64,000 nt of DNA from assembly GCF_003020125.1 (NCBI RefSeq), contig NZ_PYFW01000001.1:372001-436000 (forward strand). The letters run 5' to 3'. Within the stretch, counting starts at the first letter, position 1; every line of letters begins with the position of its first letter. This DNA is from Bradyrhizobium sp. MOS003. GTDB taxonomy: Bacteria > Pseudomonadota > Alphaproteobacteria > Rhizobiales > Xanthobacteraceae. Below the pieces are notes generated by a model. The model did not search any database. It saw nothing but the letters and a program-made list of their open reading frames with translations, and was not told the origin of the DNA. Of this stretch, positions 8,846 through 20,872 are shown piece by piece. Both the position numbers and the translations under genes were made by a program.

Positions 8846-8855
8846 GTTTCTCGCA
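8833..8855 (-). promoter_or_regulatory. candidate Fur-binding hexamer repeats in the irr promoter
   Basis: Reading the minus strand, TGCGAG (8855-8850), TGCATC (8844-8839) and TGCATC (8838-8833) are imperfect direct repeats. Bradyrhizobium Fur was reported to bind three imperfect direct-repeat hexamers in the irr promoter rather than a classical Fur box. Two hexamers overlap or abut the predicted -35 box, which suits repression by occlusion. Confidence 0.6.
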
Positions 8856-8863
8856 ACTAGAGA

Positions 8864-8885
8864 GGTTCTAATCAGGCTTGGAACC
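8864..8885. promoter_or_regulatory. dyad symmetric sequence between irr and fabA
   Basis: GGTTCTAAT and TTGGAACC form an interrupted inverted repeat centred near 8874. It lies in the 352-base irr-fabA gap (8780-9131), upstream of the irr promoter and about 250 bases before fabA. It could be an operator for either gene. No known motif is matched convincingly. The remainder of the gap (8886-9131) shows no gene. Confidence 0.3.
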
Positions 8886-9131
8886 CGCCGGGGATCGCGT
8901 CATTTACCTTCATGTATCGGCTTTGCCACCTGAAATGGCCTGTGTTAGAGAGCGCGCGGTTCCGCTTAGCCGATTTTGGCGCAGCCGGGCATCGAGGCCC
9001 GGTCCGCGGTCCATCCGGGGCAAGCGGGCGCAGCGCCCTGACAGTGGCAATTGGCGTTGCTCTCCGACCGAGACGGGGCCCATTTTCGCCAAGAAGCGCC
9101 GCTCAATCGGATTTCAAACAGAGGCTCGTGC

Positions 9132-9653
9132 ATGCTGAACAGGCGCAACGGTTACGAATACGAAGATCTGCTGGCCTGTGGCCGCGGCGAGATGTTCGGC
9201 CCGGGCAATGCCCAGCTGCCGCTGCCGCCGATGCTGATGTTCGACCGCATCACTGATATCAACGACAATGGCGGCGAGTTCGGCAAGGGGCTGGTGCGCG
9301 CCGAGCTCGACGTGAAGCCCGATCTCTGGTTCTTCGGCTGCCACTTCAAGAACGATCCGGTGATGCCTGGCTGCCTCGGTCTCGACGCGCTGTGGCAAAT
9401 GGTCGGCTTTTTTCTGGGCTGGACCGGGGGCGAAGGTCGCGGCCGCGCGCTTGGCTTGAACGAATTAAAGTTCAGCGGTCAGGTGCTGCCCGAGGCCCGC
9501 AAGGTTGTGTACAACGTCGATATCAAGCGCGTGATGCGTTCAAAGCTCGTGCTTGGCATCGCCGATGGATGGCTTTCGGTCGATGACCAGATTATCTATC
9601 GCGCCAAGGACTTGAAGGTCGGCCTGTTCAAGCAGGGCACGGACCTGGGCTGA
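9132..9653 (+). CDS. fabA: 3-hydroxydecanoyl-ACP dehydratase/isomerase
   Basis: FabA of 173 aa, a hot-dog-fold enzyme that dehydrates 3-hydroxydecanoyl-ACP and isomerises trans-2- to cis-3-decenoyl-ACP, the branch point to unsaturated fatty acids. Catalytic His71 ([15 protein letters not shown]) and Asp85 (LGLDALWQM) correspond to His70 and Asp84 of E. coli. The start at 9132 ([17 protein letters not shown]) matches family length; an in-frame upstream start at 9051 would add 27 unlikely residues. fabB follows 39 bases later and fabI is just beyond, so the three lipid genes probably act together. Confidence 0.95.
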   Translation: MLNRRNGYEYEDLLACGRGEMFGPGNAQLPLPPMLMFDRITDINDNGGEFGKGLVRAELDVKPDLWFFGCHFKNDPVMPGCLGLDALWQMVGFFLGWTGGEGRGRALGLNELKFSGQVLPEARKVVYNVDIKRVMRSKLVLGIADGWLSVDDQIIYRAKDLKVGLFKQGTDLG

Positions 9654-9692
9654 GCGCATCACCAAGACAACAACGATTGAGGCGAGGCTGTC

Positions 9693-10916
9693 ATGAGGCG
9701 GGTTGTGGTCACCGGGATGGGCATTGTCTCGTCGATCGGAAACAACACCCAGGAAGTGCTTGCGAGCCTTCACGAGGCGAAGTCGGGCATTTCTCGGGCT
9801 GAGAAATATGCCGAGCTCGGCTTCCGTTCGCAGGTGCAGGGCGCGCCGACGCTCGATCCCGCGACGGTGGTCGACCGCCGCGCGATGCGTTTCCTCGGCC
9901 AGGGCGCGGCGTGGAATCACGTCGCGATGGAGCAGGCGATCCAGGACTCCGGCCTGAGCCCTGAGGAAGTCTCCAATATCCGCACCGGCATCATCATGGG
10001 CTCCGGCGGTCCCTCGGCACGCACCATCGTCGAATCCGCCGACATCACCCGCACCAAGGGACCGAAGCGCGTCGGACCTTTCGCAGTGCCGAAGGCGATG
10101 TCGTCCACGGCTTCCGCGACGCTTGCGACCTGGTTCAAGATCAAGGGTGTGAACTATTCGATCTCCTCGGCCTGTGCGACGTCGAACCATTGCGTCGGCA
10201 ACGCCTATGAGACGATCCAGATCGGCAAGCAGGACGTCATCTTCGCCGGTGGCTGCGAGGAGCTGGACTGGTCGCTGTCCGTGCTGTTCGACGCCATGGG
10301 CGCGATGTCCTCGAAGTACAACGACACGCCGGCCACCGCGTCGCGTCCCTACGACGTCAACCGCGACGGCTTCGTCATTGCCGGCGGTGCCGGCGTGCTG
10401 GTGCTGGAAGAGCTCGAGCATGCCAAAGCGCGCGGCGCCCGCATCTACGGCGAGATCGTCGGCTACGGCGCGACCTCGGACGGCTACGACATGGTCGCAC
10501 CCTCCGGCGAAGGCGCCGAGCGCTGCATGCGCATGGCGATGGCGACGGTGAAGAGCAAGGTCGACTACATCAATCCGCACGCGACCTCGACGCCGGCCGG
10601 CGATCCTCCGGAGATCGACGCCCTTCGCCGCGTGTTCGGAAGTGGCGAGAAGTGCCCGCCGATCTCGGCGACCAAGGCGCTGACCGGCCACTCGCTGGGC
10701 GCCACCGGCGTGCAGGAGGCGATCTACTCGTTGCTGATGATGAACAATGGCTTCATCTGCGAGAGCGCCCACATCCAGGAGCTCGATCCCGTGTTCGCCG
10801 ACATGCCGATCGTGCGCAAGCGCATCGACAACGTCAAAATCGGCACCGTGCTGTCGAATTCGTTCGGCTTCGGCGGCACCAACGCCACGCTGGTGTTCAG
10901 CCGGCTGGATGTGTGA
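9693..10916 (+). CDS. fabB: beta-ketoacyl-ACP synthase I
   Basis: FabB, 407 aa, condensing enzyme that extends cis-3-decenoyl-ACP, so that FabA and FabB together make unsaturated fatty acids. The thiolase-fold active site is complete: Cys161 in [12 protein letters not shown], His in [12 protein letters not shown], and Lys/His in [13 protein letters not shown]. The N-terminus [14 protein letters not shown] and the glycine-rich C-terminus [14 protein letters not shown] are typical. It follows fabA in the same direction with a short gap and is probably co-transcribed. Confidence 0.95.
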   Translation: MRRVVVTGMGIVSSIGNNTQEVLASLHEAKSGISRAEKYAELGFRSQVQGAPTLDPATVVDRRAMRFLGQGAAWNHVAMEQAIQDSGLSPEEVSNIRTGIIMGSGGPSARTIVESADITRTKGPKRVGPFAVPKAMSSTASATLATWFKIKGVNYSISSACATSNHCVGNAYETIQIGKQDVIFAGGCEELDWSLSVLFDAMGAMSSKYNDTPATASRPYDVNRDGFVIAGGAGVLVLEELEHAKARGARIYGEIVGYGATSDGYDMVAPSGEGAERCMRMAMATVKSKVDYINPHATSTPAGDPPEIDALRRVFGSGEKCPPISATKALTGHSLGATGVQEAIYSLLMMNNGFICESAHIQELDPVFADMPIVRKRIDNVKIGTVLSNSFGFGGTNATLVFSRLDV

Positions 10917-10945
10917 CGTCCTTGCTGGCGCAGCGTTGATTTTCT

Positions 10946-11062
10946 CGTCATGGCCAGCAAAAGCGCGAAGCGCGTCTTCGCGCTTGATGTCCCGGCCATC
11001 CACGTATTGGCCTCAGGCTGCAAAGGGCGTGGATGCCCGGGACAAGCCCGGGCATGACGAAG
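10946..11062. repeat. palindromic extragenic repeat (family C)
   Basis: Between fabB and fabI. The right part contains the near-perfect dyad GATGCCCGGGACAAGCCCGGGCATGACG (11033-11060, shown in pieces: GATGCCCGGG / CCCGGGCATG). The left part contains CGTCATGGCC and TGTCCCGGCCATCCACG. Related to the copy at 47932-48022. It would fold into stable stems in a fabB-fabI read-through transcript. Confidence 0.7.
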
Positions 11063-11081
11063 AGCGGAAGGTGATCTTGAA

Positions 11082-11882
11082 ATGGAAGGTCTGATGAAGG
11101 GCAAGCGCGGTCTGATCATGGGCATCGCCAATGATCATTCGATCGCCTGGGGCATGGCGAAGACGCTGCATGCGCACGGCGCCGAGCTCGCCTTCACCTT
11201 CCAGGGCGAGGCGCTGGGCAAACGCGTCAAGCCGCTGGCGGAGCAGCTCGGAGTCGATCTGGTGCTGCCCTGCGACGTCGAGGACATCGCCAGCGTCGAT
11301 GCGACCTTCGACGTGCTTCGCGAAAAATGGGGCAAGCTCGACTTCGTCATCCACGCCATCGGCTTTGCCGACAAGAACGAATTGAAGGGCCGCTATGCCG
11401 ACACCAGCCGCGAGAACTTCTCGCGTACCATGGTGATCTCCTGCTTCTCGTTCACGGAGGTGGCCAAGCGCGCCGCCGAGCTGATGAGCGAGGGCGGCAG
11501 CATGATCACGCTGACCTTCGGCGCCTCCGAGCGCGCGATGCCGAACTACAACGTGATGGGCGTGGCCAAGGCGGCGCTGGAAGCCTCCGTGCGCTATCTC
11601 GCCTCCGATTTCGGACCGCGCGGCATCCGCGTCAACGCGATCTCCGCGGGACCCATCCGCACGCTTGCTGGCTCCGGCATCGGCGAGGCGCGCGCGATGT
11701 TCGCCTTCATGCAGAAGCATTCGCCGCTCCGCCGCGGCGTCACGCTCGAAGAGCTCGGCGGTTCGGCGCTGTATCTGTTGTCGGACCTCTCGGGCGGCGT
11801 GACCGGCGAGATCCACTATGTCGATTCCGGCTACAACACCATCCTGATGCCGCGGCCGGACGATTTGAAGACCCCGGAGTAG
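11082..11882 (+). CDS. fabI: enoyl-ACP reductase (NADH)
   Basis: FabI, 266 aa, short-chain dehydrogenase-fold enzyme that reduces trans-2-enoyl-ACP, the last step of each elongation cycle. The cofactor site is GLIMGIANDHSIAWGMAK. The Tyr-x6-Lys pair is Tyr156 and Lys163 (PNYNVMGVAKAALE). The residue at the place of E. coli Tyr146 is Phe (LTFGASERAMP), as in InhA-like enzymes. ISAGPIRTLAGSGI is the usual substrate-loop region. A start at 11094 with GGAAGG four bases before it is an alternative. It follows fabA-fabB after a repeat. Confidence 0.94.
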   Translation: MEGLMKGKRGLIMGIANDHSIAWGMAKTLHAHGAELAFTFQGEALGKRVKPLAEQLGVDLVLPCDVEDIASVDATFDVLREKWGKLDFVIHAIGFADKNELKGRYADTSRENFSRTMVISCFSFTEVAKRAAELMSEGGSMITLTFGASERAMPNYNVMGVAKAALEASVRYLASDFGPRGIRVNAISAGPIRTLAGSGIGEARAMFAFMQKHSPLRRGVTLEELGGSALYLLSDLSGGVTGEIHYVDSGYNTILMPRPDDLKTPE

Positions 11883-11887
11883 GACTT

Positions 11888-11970
11888 CGTTGGGTGGGCA
11901 AAGGAGCGCAAGCGACGTGCCCACCGTCTCTCAATAATTGCAGATCGTGGGCACGGCGAAGGCGCCTTCG
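11888..11970. repeat. palindromic extragenic repeat (family D)
   Basis: GGGTGGGCAAAGGAGCGCAAGCGACGTGCCCACC and a following CGTGGGCACGGCGAAGG arm form an inverted repeat in the fabI-GST gap (read in parts: GGGTGGGCAAAG, GTGCCCACC). The same motif set recurs at 40855-40950. Confidence 0.65.
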
Positions 11971-11990
11971 CACACTCTACGAGAGGTGCT

Positions 11991-12587
11991 TCAGCCCGCT
12001 GCGATCTTCTCCGCACGCTGGAACGCCGGCCGTGCCGTGCAGCGCGCGAGATAGGCATCGAAGGCGGGGCGCGACGGCACCATCTTGAACTGCCGCACCG
12101 CGAAATTCAGACCCGAGCCGATCGTGATGTCGGCGGCCGAAAATTTCTCGCCGAGAATCCACGGCCCCTTGGCAAGCGCGGCCTCGAGCACGTCGAACAC
12201 CTGCGTCGCGCTGCCCCAGGCCGCGGTCGATGTCGGGATCTCGATCTTGGTAAAGATCTGGATGATGGCGGGCTCGATGCAGCCAGGCGAGAAGAACAAC
12301 CATTGCAAATAGCGCCCGCGCTGGGGATCGACTATGTCGGGTGCGAGCTTGGTCTCGGGATACCGGTCGGCGATGTAAGCGCAAATCGCGGCGGCCTCGC
12401 CGAGTGCAACATCGCCGTCGGACAGTGCCGGCACCTTGCCCATCGGATTGACTTTGAGGAAGTCCGGCGCTTTCTGCGCGCCGATGGAGATATCGGTCAG
12501 CACGCGCTCATAAGGCAGGCCGCTCTCCTCCATCAGCCAAAGCGTCGTGAACGAGCGCGAACGGGGCGACCAATAGAGCTTGATCAT
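11991..12587 (-). CDS. glutathione S-transferase family protein
   Basis: A 198-residue GST. The N-terminal thioredoxin-like domain (MIKLYWSPRSRSFTTLWLM, NPMGKVPALSDGDVALGEAAAI with the conserved cis-Pro and acidic-Ser/Glu site) is followed by a helical C-terminal domain (WILGEKFSAADITIG). The active-site Ser or Tyr would be among the SPRSRSF residues. The start at 12587 fits the family; the in-frame start at 12656 adds 23 residues outside the domain. Convergent with fabI. Detoxification or peroxide reduction is plausible; the substrate is unknown. Confidence 0.85.
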   Translation of the reverse strand: MIKLYWSPRSRSFTTLWLMEESGLPYERVLTDISIGAQKAPDFLKVNPMGKVPALSDGDVALGEAAAICAYIADRYPETKLAPDIVDPQRGRYLQWLFFSPGCIEPAIIQIFTKIEIPTSTAAWGSATQVFDVLEAALAKGPWILGEKFSAADITIGSGLNFAVRQFKMVPSRPAFDAYLARCTARPAFQRAEKIAAG

Positions 12588-12690
12588 GACGGGGAACCTT
12601 CCATCGGCGTGAGGCGAGCGAGGCTTATTCATCGCGTGTCCGCTTTGAAATCGCAACGCACTTAGCTTGGTCGACGCGAACGAGTGCGTG

Positions 12691-13518
12691 TCAGTCTTGC
12701 ATCAGATAGCCGGGAAGCCCCCGATCGAGCCTGTCGGTGATGAGCGCCCGCGTTCTCTCGCGCAGAATCGCGCTGCTCGAAGCGGTCGCGGGTGGGTTGG
12801 GGAACTGGTCATTGTCGAGCTTGTTAAGCGGGTCTTCGGTCAGTCGCATACTTGCGGCGAAGTTCGCGCCGAAATTCACAAAGGGGCGCTTGATCTCCTC
12901 GTAGCTCCGGCCGTCGATCAGGTTGATCGAGATGTTTGCGAACAAATGCGAATGCCGGATCAGATTTCCGAGCCCTTGATTGAATGTGCCGATGCCGTTC
13001 AACATCATGCGGCTGCCCGGCAATTCCCCCTTGTACGTGGTCGCAACCAGATAGCGATCGCAGCTCACGTTCGGCGTGATGCCCCGCACGATCGCTGGCA
13101 GGCGTTCATTGGGATCGGGAATGAATCGCGATTTCGGATTGTAGAAGGGATCGAAGGCTCCCTTGGGAAAGGCGATCCTGCGAACGCCGGGATCGCCGCC
13201 CGTTGCGGCTTTCACTCGCGCGAACACGAGATCGTCGAGACCCCAGTCGATGGGGACTTCGGTCTCCTCGTTCTCGAAAAGGGTGAGCCCGAATTTCTGG
13301 ACGGAGTAGCGCTCGCCGATCACCGAGATCACGCCGAGCTTGCAGGGGCCGCTCTCGACCGCAACCGGCTGCTTCGCCACCGGTTTGGTCTTCGGCGCGG
13401 CCTTCTTGGCAGCCGGTTTTGCTGGTGCGGGAGACGCGGAGTTTGCAGGAGGAGTTTGCGCCGATGCCGAAGCCGTAAGGGACAGCAGGGCGAGTAATGA
13501 GGCAGCAAATCGAAACAT
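12691..13518 (-). CDS. exported protein of unknown function
   Basis: 275 aa with a clear signal peptide (MFRFAASLLALLSLTASASA, cut before QTPP), then an Ala/Pro/Lys-rich linker (about residues 22-50) such as is common in periplasmic proteins that cross the wall. A folded region follows, starting GPCKLGVISVIGERYSVQKF and including VSCDRYLVATT and LINLIDGRSYEEI-like segments. I do not recognise a named domain. Cys59 and the Cys of VSCDRY could pair. Monocistronic, convergent with nothing close, between the GST gene and an acetyltransferase remnant. Confidence 0.7.
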   Translation of the reverse strand: MFRFAASLLALLSLTASASAQTPPANSASPAPAKPAAKKAAPKTKPVAKQPVAVESGPCKLGVISVIGERYSVQKFGLTLFENEETEVPIDWGLDDLVFARVKAATGGDPGVRRIAFPKGAFDPFYNPKSRFIPDPNERLPAIVRGITPNVSCDRYLVATTYKGELPGSRMMLNGIGTFNQGLGNLIRHSHLFANISINLIDGRSYEEIKRPFVNFGANFAASMRLTEDPLNKLDNDQFPNPPATASSSAILRERTRALITDRLDRGLPGYLMQD

Positions 13519-13609
13519 GGAGTCCAGGGGGATCAGAAACCGGAGGTCGTCGGATGACTCAGATTAGATGGGGATCGTGACAACCGCAAGCTGCACCCGA
13601 AATCGGCGC

Positions 13610-13815
13610 CTACCCGATGGGGCGCTTCCATCGATAATATTTCATCAAGAACCCGTCCGACGGATCGATCTCCTGCTTCTCGAATACGAAGTCTTCGCGC
13701 ACGTACCAGCGCCAGGCTTTCTCGTTCTCGCGGACGCAACGTAGGTGCATCTCGTCCGGCATCTGCGCGCGTGTGAACGCGAGCAGCTTCCGCCCGAGAC
13801 ATCCAAGGTCTACGC
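13610..13815 (-). pseudogene. C-terminal remnant of a GNAT acetyltransferase
   Basis: Read on the minus strand, the frame ending at the TAG at 13612-13610 gives GCLGRKLLAFTRAQMPDEMH, then LRCVRENEKAWRWYVREDF and VFEKQEIDPSDGFLMKYYRW. This is the acetyl-CoA loop (normally Q/R-x-x-G-x-G/A) plus the N-x-x-A-x-x-x-Y-x-x-x-x-F end of a GNAT domain. No N-terminal half precedes it: upstream the frame runs out of phase into the end of oxyR. It therefore looks like a 5'-deleted gene. The nearest ATG would give only about 50 residues. Confidence 0.65.
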
Positions 13816-14736
13816 CCGCTGGCTGCGCACAGATGGACGTGCGCGCACCTTGCCGGCCGACAGGCAGACCACCTCGGAAATCTGGAGCAGCTGGCGCGCC
13901 AGCGGGCTGGTCTTGCGCCAGACCATGCCGATGGTGCGGGATGGCTCGGGGTCGCGGAAGCGCGCGAGCGAGACCGAGGCCGACCGGGTCTCCACCGGCA
14001 CCGCCATCTCCGGAATCAGCGTCACGCCGATGCCGGCGCTGACCATCTGGACCAGCGTCGACAGCGAGTTCGCATCCAGCATCTCGCGCGGCGGCGCCGA
14101 TTGCATGTTGCAGAACGACAGCGCCTGATCGCGGAAGCAGTGTCCTTCTTCAAGCAGCAGCAGCCGCATCTCGCGCATCATCTCACGCGAGGGCACCGGT
14201 GTGCCTTCATCGGAGCCCGGCCGGACCAGCAGGAATTTCTCGTCGAACAGCGCGACCTCGGTGAGCGAGGGTTCGGATACCGGCAGCGCGACGATGGCGG
14301 TGTCGAGCCGCCCGTCCACCAATTCCTGGATCAGCCGGGGGGTCATCGTCTCGCGCACGCGAATGTCGAGTTCCGGATGCATGCGGGTGAGATTCTTGGT
14401 GATCTTGGGGAGCAGATAGGGCGCGATCGTCGGGATCATGCCGATGCGTAGCCGGCCGGCGAAGCGGTCCTGCGAAGCGCGGGCGAAATCGCCGAGCTCG
14501 TCGACCGAGCGCAGGATGTCGCGGACGCGCGGCGCGAGCTCTTCGCCGAACCGGGTCAGGGCCACCTGCCGGGCGCTGCGCTCCAGCAACAGGCCGCCGA
14601 GCGCGTCCTCCAGTTCCTTGATCTGCATCGACAGGGCTGGCTGCGAGATCGAGCTTGCCTCGGCGGCACGGCCGAAATGGCCGTGACGCGCCAGCGCATC
14701 GAAATACCGGAGCTGGCGCATCGTCACGTTAGCCAT
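13810..14736 (-). CDS. oxyR: hydrogen peroxide-inducible regulator OxyR
   Basis: LysR-type regulator of 308 aa. The helix-turn-helix is near residues 15-60 (HFGRAAEASSISQPALSMQI). In the regulatory domain Cys200 and Cys209 (LLEEGHCFRDQALSFC) match the redox pair Cys199/Cys208 of E. coli OxyR; peroxide should form the disulfide and activate transcription. It faces katG across a 113-base gap. The predicted promoter (TTGACT, 16 bases, TAGGAT) sits so close to the ATG that the transcript would be leaderless. The C-terminus (RARPSVRSQRA) runs into the acetyltransferase remnant and may have been altered by that rearrangement. Confidence 0.94.
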   Translation of the reverse strand: MANVTMRQLRYFDALARHGHFGRAAEASSISQPALSMQIKELEDALGGLLLERSARQVALTRFGEELAPRVRDILRSVDELGDFARASQDRFAGRLRIGMIPTIAPYLLPKITKNLTRMHPELDIRVRETMTPRLIQELVDGRLDTAIVALPVSEPSLTEVALFDEKFLLVRPGSDEGTPVPSREMMREMRLLLLEEGHCFRDQALSFCNMQSAPPREMLDANSLSTLVQMVSAGIGVTLIPEMAVPVETRSASVSLARFRDPEPSRTIGMVWRKTSPLARQLLQISEVVCLSAGKVRARPSVRSQRA

Positions 14737-14742
14737 CAGAAA

Positions 14743-14770
14743 ATCCTATCGCAGCGATCATTAAAGTCAA
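14743..14770 (-). promoter_or_regulatory. predicted oxyR promoter with internal dyad
   Basis: On the minus strand TTGACT (14770-14765) and TAGGAT (14748-14743), 16 bases apart. Only 6 bases separate the -10 box from the oxyR ATG, which predicts a leaderless mRNA. The perfect dyad ATCGCAGCGAT (14748-14758) lies inside the spacer and touches the -10 box, a natural place for OxyR autoregulation and katG activation. Confidence 0.5.
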
Positions 14771-14780
14771 CTTCCCCTGA

Positions 14781-17018
<2,238 letters not shown>

Positions 17019-17084
17019 CGCCATCTCCTCCTCTCCTTTTGGGGAAAGGGGGAGTGACGCTTTGAAGCATCTCTCAATTTAAGG

Positions 17085-17113
17085 AAAGGGCGGCTGTGAG
17101 GCCGCCCTTTTCT
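17085..17113 (+). terminator. intrinsic terminator of katG
   Basis: Perfect 10-base stem AAAGGGCGGC (17085-17094) with GCCGCCCTTT (17101-17110), loop TGTGAG, then T-rich sequence. It lies 67 bases after the katG stop and just before the convergent sod gene ends. Confidence 0.85.
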
Positions 17114-17131
17114 CGTGGTCGCTGTGAGCGG

Positions 17132-17863
17132 TCACACGCCGAGTGTACCCGCCTTCGCGGCTGCGTAGCGCTCGCCGACGACTTTCCAGTTCACCGTGTT
17201 CCACCATGCCTTGAGATAATCGGCCCGGCGATTCTGGTAGTTCAGGTAATAGGCGTGCTCCCAGACGTCGTTGCCGAGCAAAGCGCGCTTGCCGTCCATC
17301 ATCGGATTGTCCTGATTAGGACGAGTCTCGATCGCGAGCTTGCCATCCTTGCCGACCGTCACGAACACCCAGCCCGAACCGAACACGCGACCGCCGGCAG
17401 CGTTGAAGTCGGTCTGGAATTTCTCCATGCCGCCGAGATCGCTATCGATCGCCGCGAGCAGGGCGCCCTCCGGCTTGCCGCCGTTCGGTCCCATGATTTG
17501 CCAGAACATGGTGTGATTGGCGTGGCCGCCCATGCTGTTGCGGACGCCGGTGCGGATGGCCTCCGGCACGGCATTGAGATTGCCCAGCACCTCGCTGACC
17601 GGCTTATCGGCGATCTGCGGATTGTCCTTGGCGAAATTGTTCAGGTTGGTGATGAACGCCTGGTGATGGCGGTCGTGATGGATCTCCATCGTCCTGGCAT
17701 CGATATGCGGTTCCAGCGCGTTCGCCGGATAGGCCAGCGGATCGAGCTTGAACGGACCTGCGGGCGCCACGGCGGCCTGCGCGAACACAAGGCGCGGAGC
17801 CGCGGCAGCGGCAACAAGGCCTGTTGCAGCGAACATGAGACGGCGCCTGGATATGGATGACAT
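17132..17863 (-). CDS. Tat-exported Fe/Mn superoxide dismutase
   Basis: Fe/Mn-type superoxide dismutase of 243 aa. The first ~30 residues form a twin-arginine signal (SISRRRLMFAATGLVAAAAA, then RLVFAQA), so the enzyme should fold in the cytoplasm and work in the periplasm. The metal ligands are all present: IHHDRHHQAFI, GGHANHTMFW, and DVWEHAYYLNYQNRR. Start at 17863 with AGGAG a few bases upstream; the longer in-frame start at 18010 would bury the Tat motif. It lies next to katG but is convergent and separately transcribed. Fe versus Mn use is not settled by inspection. Confidence 0.92.
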   Translation of the reverse strand: MSSISRRRLMFAATGLVAAAAAPRLVFAQAAVAPAGPFKLDPLAYPANALEPHIDARTMEIHHDRHHQAFITNLNNFAKDNPQIADKPVSEVLGNLNAVPEAIRTGVRNSMGGHANHTMFWQIMGPNGGKPEGALLAAIDSDLGGMEKFQTDFNAAGGRVFGSGWVFVTVGKDGKLAIETRPNQDNPMMDGKRALLGNDVWEHAYYLNYQNRRADYLKAWWNTVNWKVVGERYAAAKAGTLGV

Positions 17864-18010
17864 GTGCTTCTCCTGTCTGGGGACGATCCGCTGATCGAGC
17901 GTGAGACCAGCTACGCAGCAGGGACCCCCGCCGGTTTCGATCACAGTCATTGTGACGCTGCGGCGGAATCGCGCATTGCCATCTTGATGATGCCCGCTGC
18001 AGGCAGCCAA

Positions 18011-18040
18011 TAAAAAAGGGCGGCCGAGAGGCCGCCCTTC
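18011..18040 (-). terminator. intrinsic terminator of the rimP-pnp operon
   Basis: Stem AAGGGCGGCC (18017-18026) with GGCCGCCCTT (18031-18040), loop GAGA, and six A at 18013-18018 that give a U-tract on the minus strand. It lies 23 bases beyond the pnp stop and ends the long translation operon. Confidence 0.85.
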
Positions 18041-18063
18041 GTGTCTCCGATAGTGCCGAGCGA

Positions 18064-20220
<2,157 letters not shown>

Positions 20221-20565
20221 AGAGGTCTTCTTTCATGGGTTCTCGAAAGAAGGGACGGCTCTCGAAAAACAAAAACCATGCGCAAGATTGCGGGACGTTG
20301 ATCGAAGCGGGCGATCAGCGTCCTGCGATCCTGCCATGGTTTCTGGATTTCGGATGGCGTCCATCCTTTCGGGTCATACGGGCGCCTTGCCCGTTGTGCC
20401 CAGCCGCCGGATTGCTGCTGGACTGTCAGTCGGCACGAATGCGAATACGCGCATTGCGATCTTCGCTCTTCATGCCCGGATGCCGGCCGTCAACGGCCCG
20501 CATCCGACGTGCGCGTAACTTCGATCAAAAAGCTTGAAATAAGCGCTTTCGTTCGAAACCACGTA
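20221..20565 (-). other. pnp leader region, no gene
   Basis: 345 bases between the rpsO terminator and the pnp start. A perfect small hairpin GGATGG-CGT-CCATCC is at 20352-20366. AGAAG lies about 9 bases before the pnp ATG. No coding frame is convincing. A leader of this length suits post-transcriptional control of pnp, but no defined element is recognised. Confidence 0.4.
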
Positions 20566-20592
20566 CGAAAACGCGCGCCGTTGGGCGCGCGC
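20566..20592 (-). terminator. intrinsic terminator after rpsO
   Basis: Stem CGCGCGCC (20572-20579) with GGCGCGCG (20584-20591), loop GTTG, and AAAA at 20568-20571 read as UUUU on the minus strand. It lies 9 bases after the rpsO stop. pnp lies beyond it, so it may be a partial terminator or a processing site. Confidence 0.75.
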
Positions 20593-20600
20593 AAGAACTC

Positions 20601-20870
20601 TTAACGACGAATGTTGTGCTTCTCGAGCAGCGCCTTGTAACGCGCCTCGTCCCGCTTCTTGAGATAGTCGAGCAGCGAGCGGCGGGTCGAGACCAGCTTC
20701 AAGAGGCCGCGACGCGAATGGTTATCCTTCACGTGGGTCTTGAAATGGTTGGTGAGGTTGTTGATGCGTTCCGACAGGATCGCGACCTGAACCTCCGGCG
20801 AGCCGGTGTCGCCGGCCTTGTTGGCATTCGTCTTGATGACTTCCGCTTTGCGTTCTGCGGCAATCGACAT
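20601..20870 (-). CDS. rpsO: 30S ribosomal protein S15
   Basis: S15, 89 aa, which binds the 16S rRNA central domain early in 30S assembly. The sequence ([51 protein letters not shown]) is full length and canonical. The ATG at 20870 is two bases after the truB TGA (TGACGATG), so translation is probably coupled. The order truB-rpsO-pnp is widely conserved. Confidence 0.97.
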   Translation of the reverse strand: MSIAAERKAEVIKTNANKAGDTGSPEVQVAILSERINNLTNHFKTHVKDNHSRRGLLKLVSTRRSLLDYLKKRDEARYKALLEKHNIRR

Positions 20871-20872
20871 CG

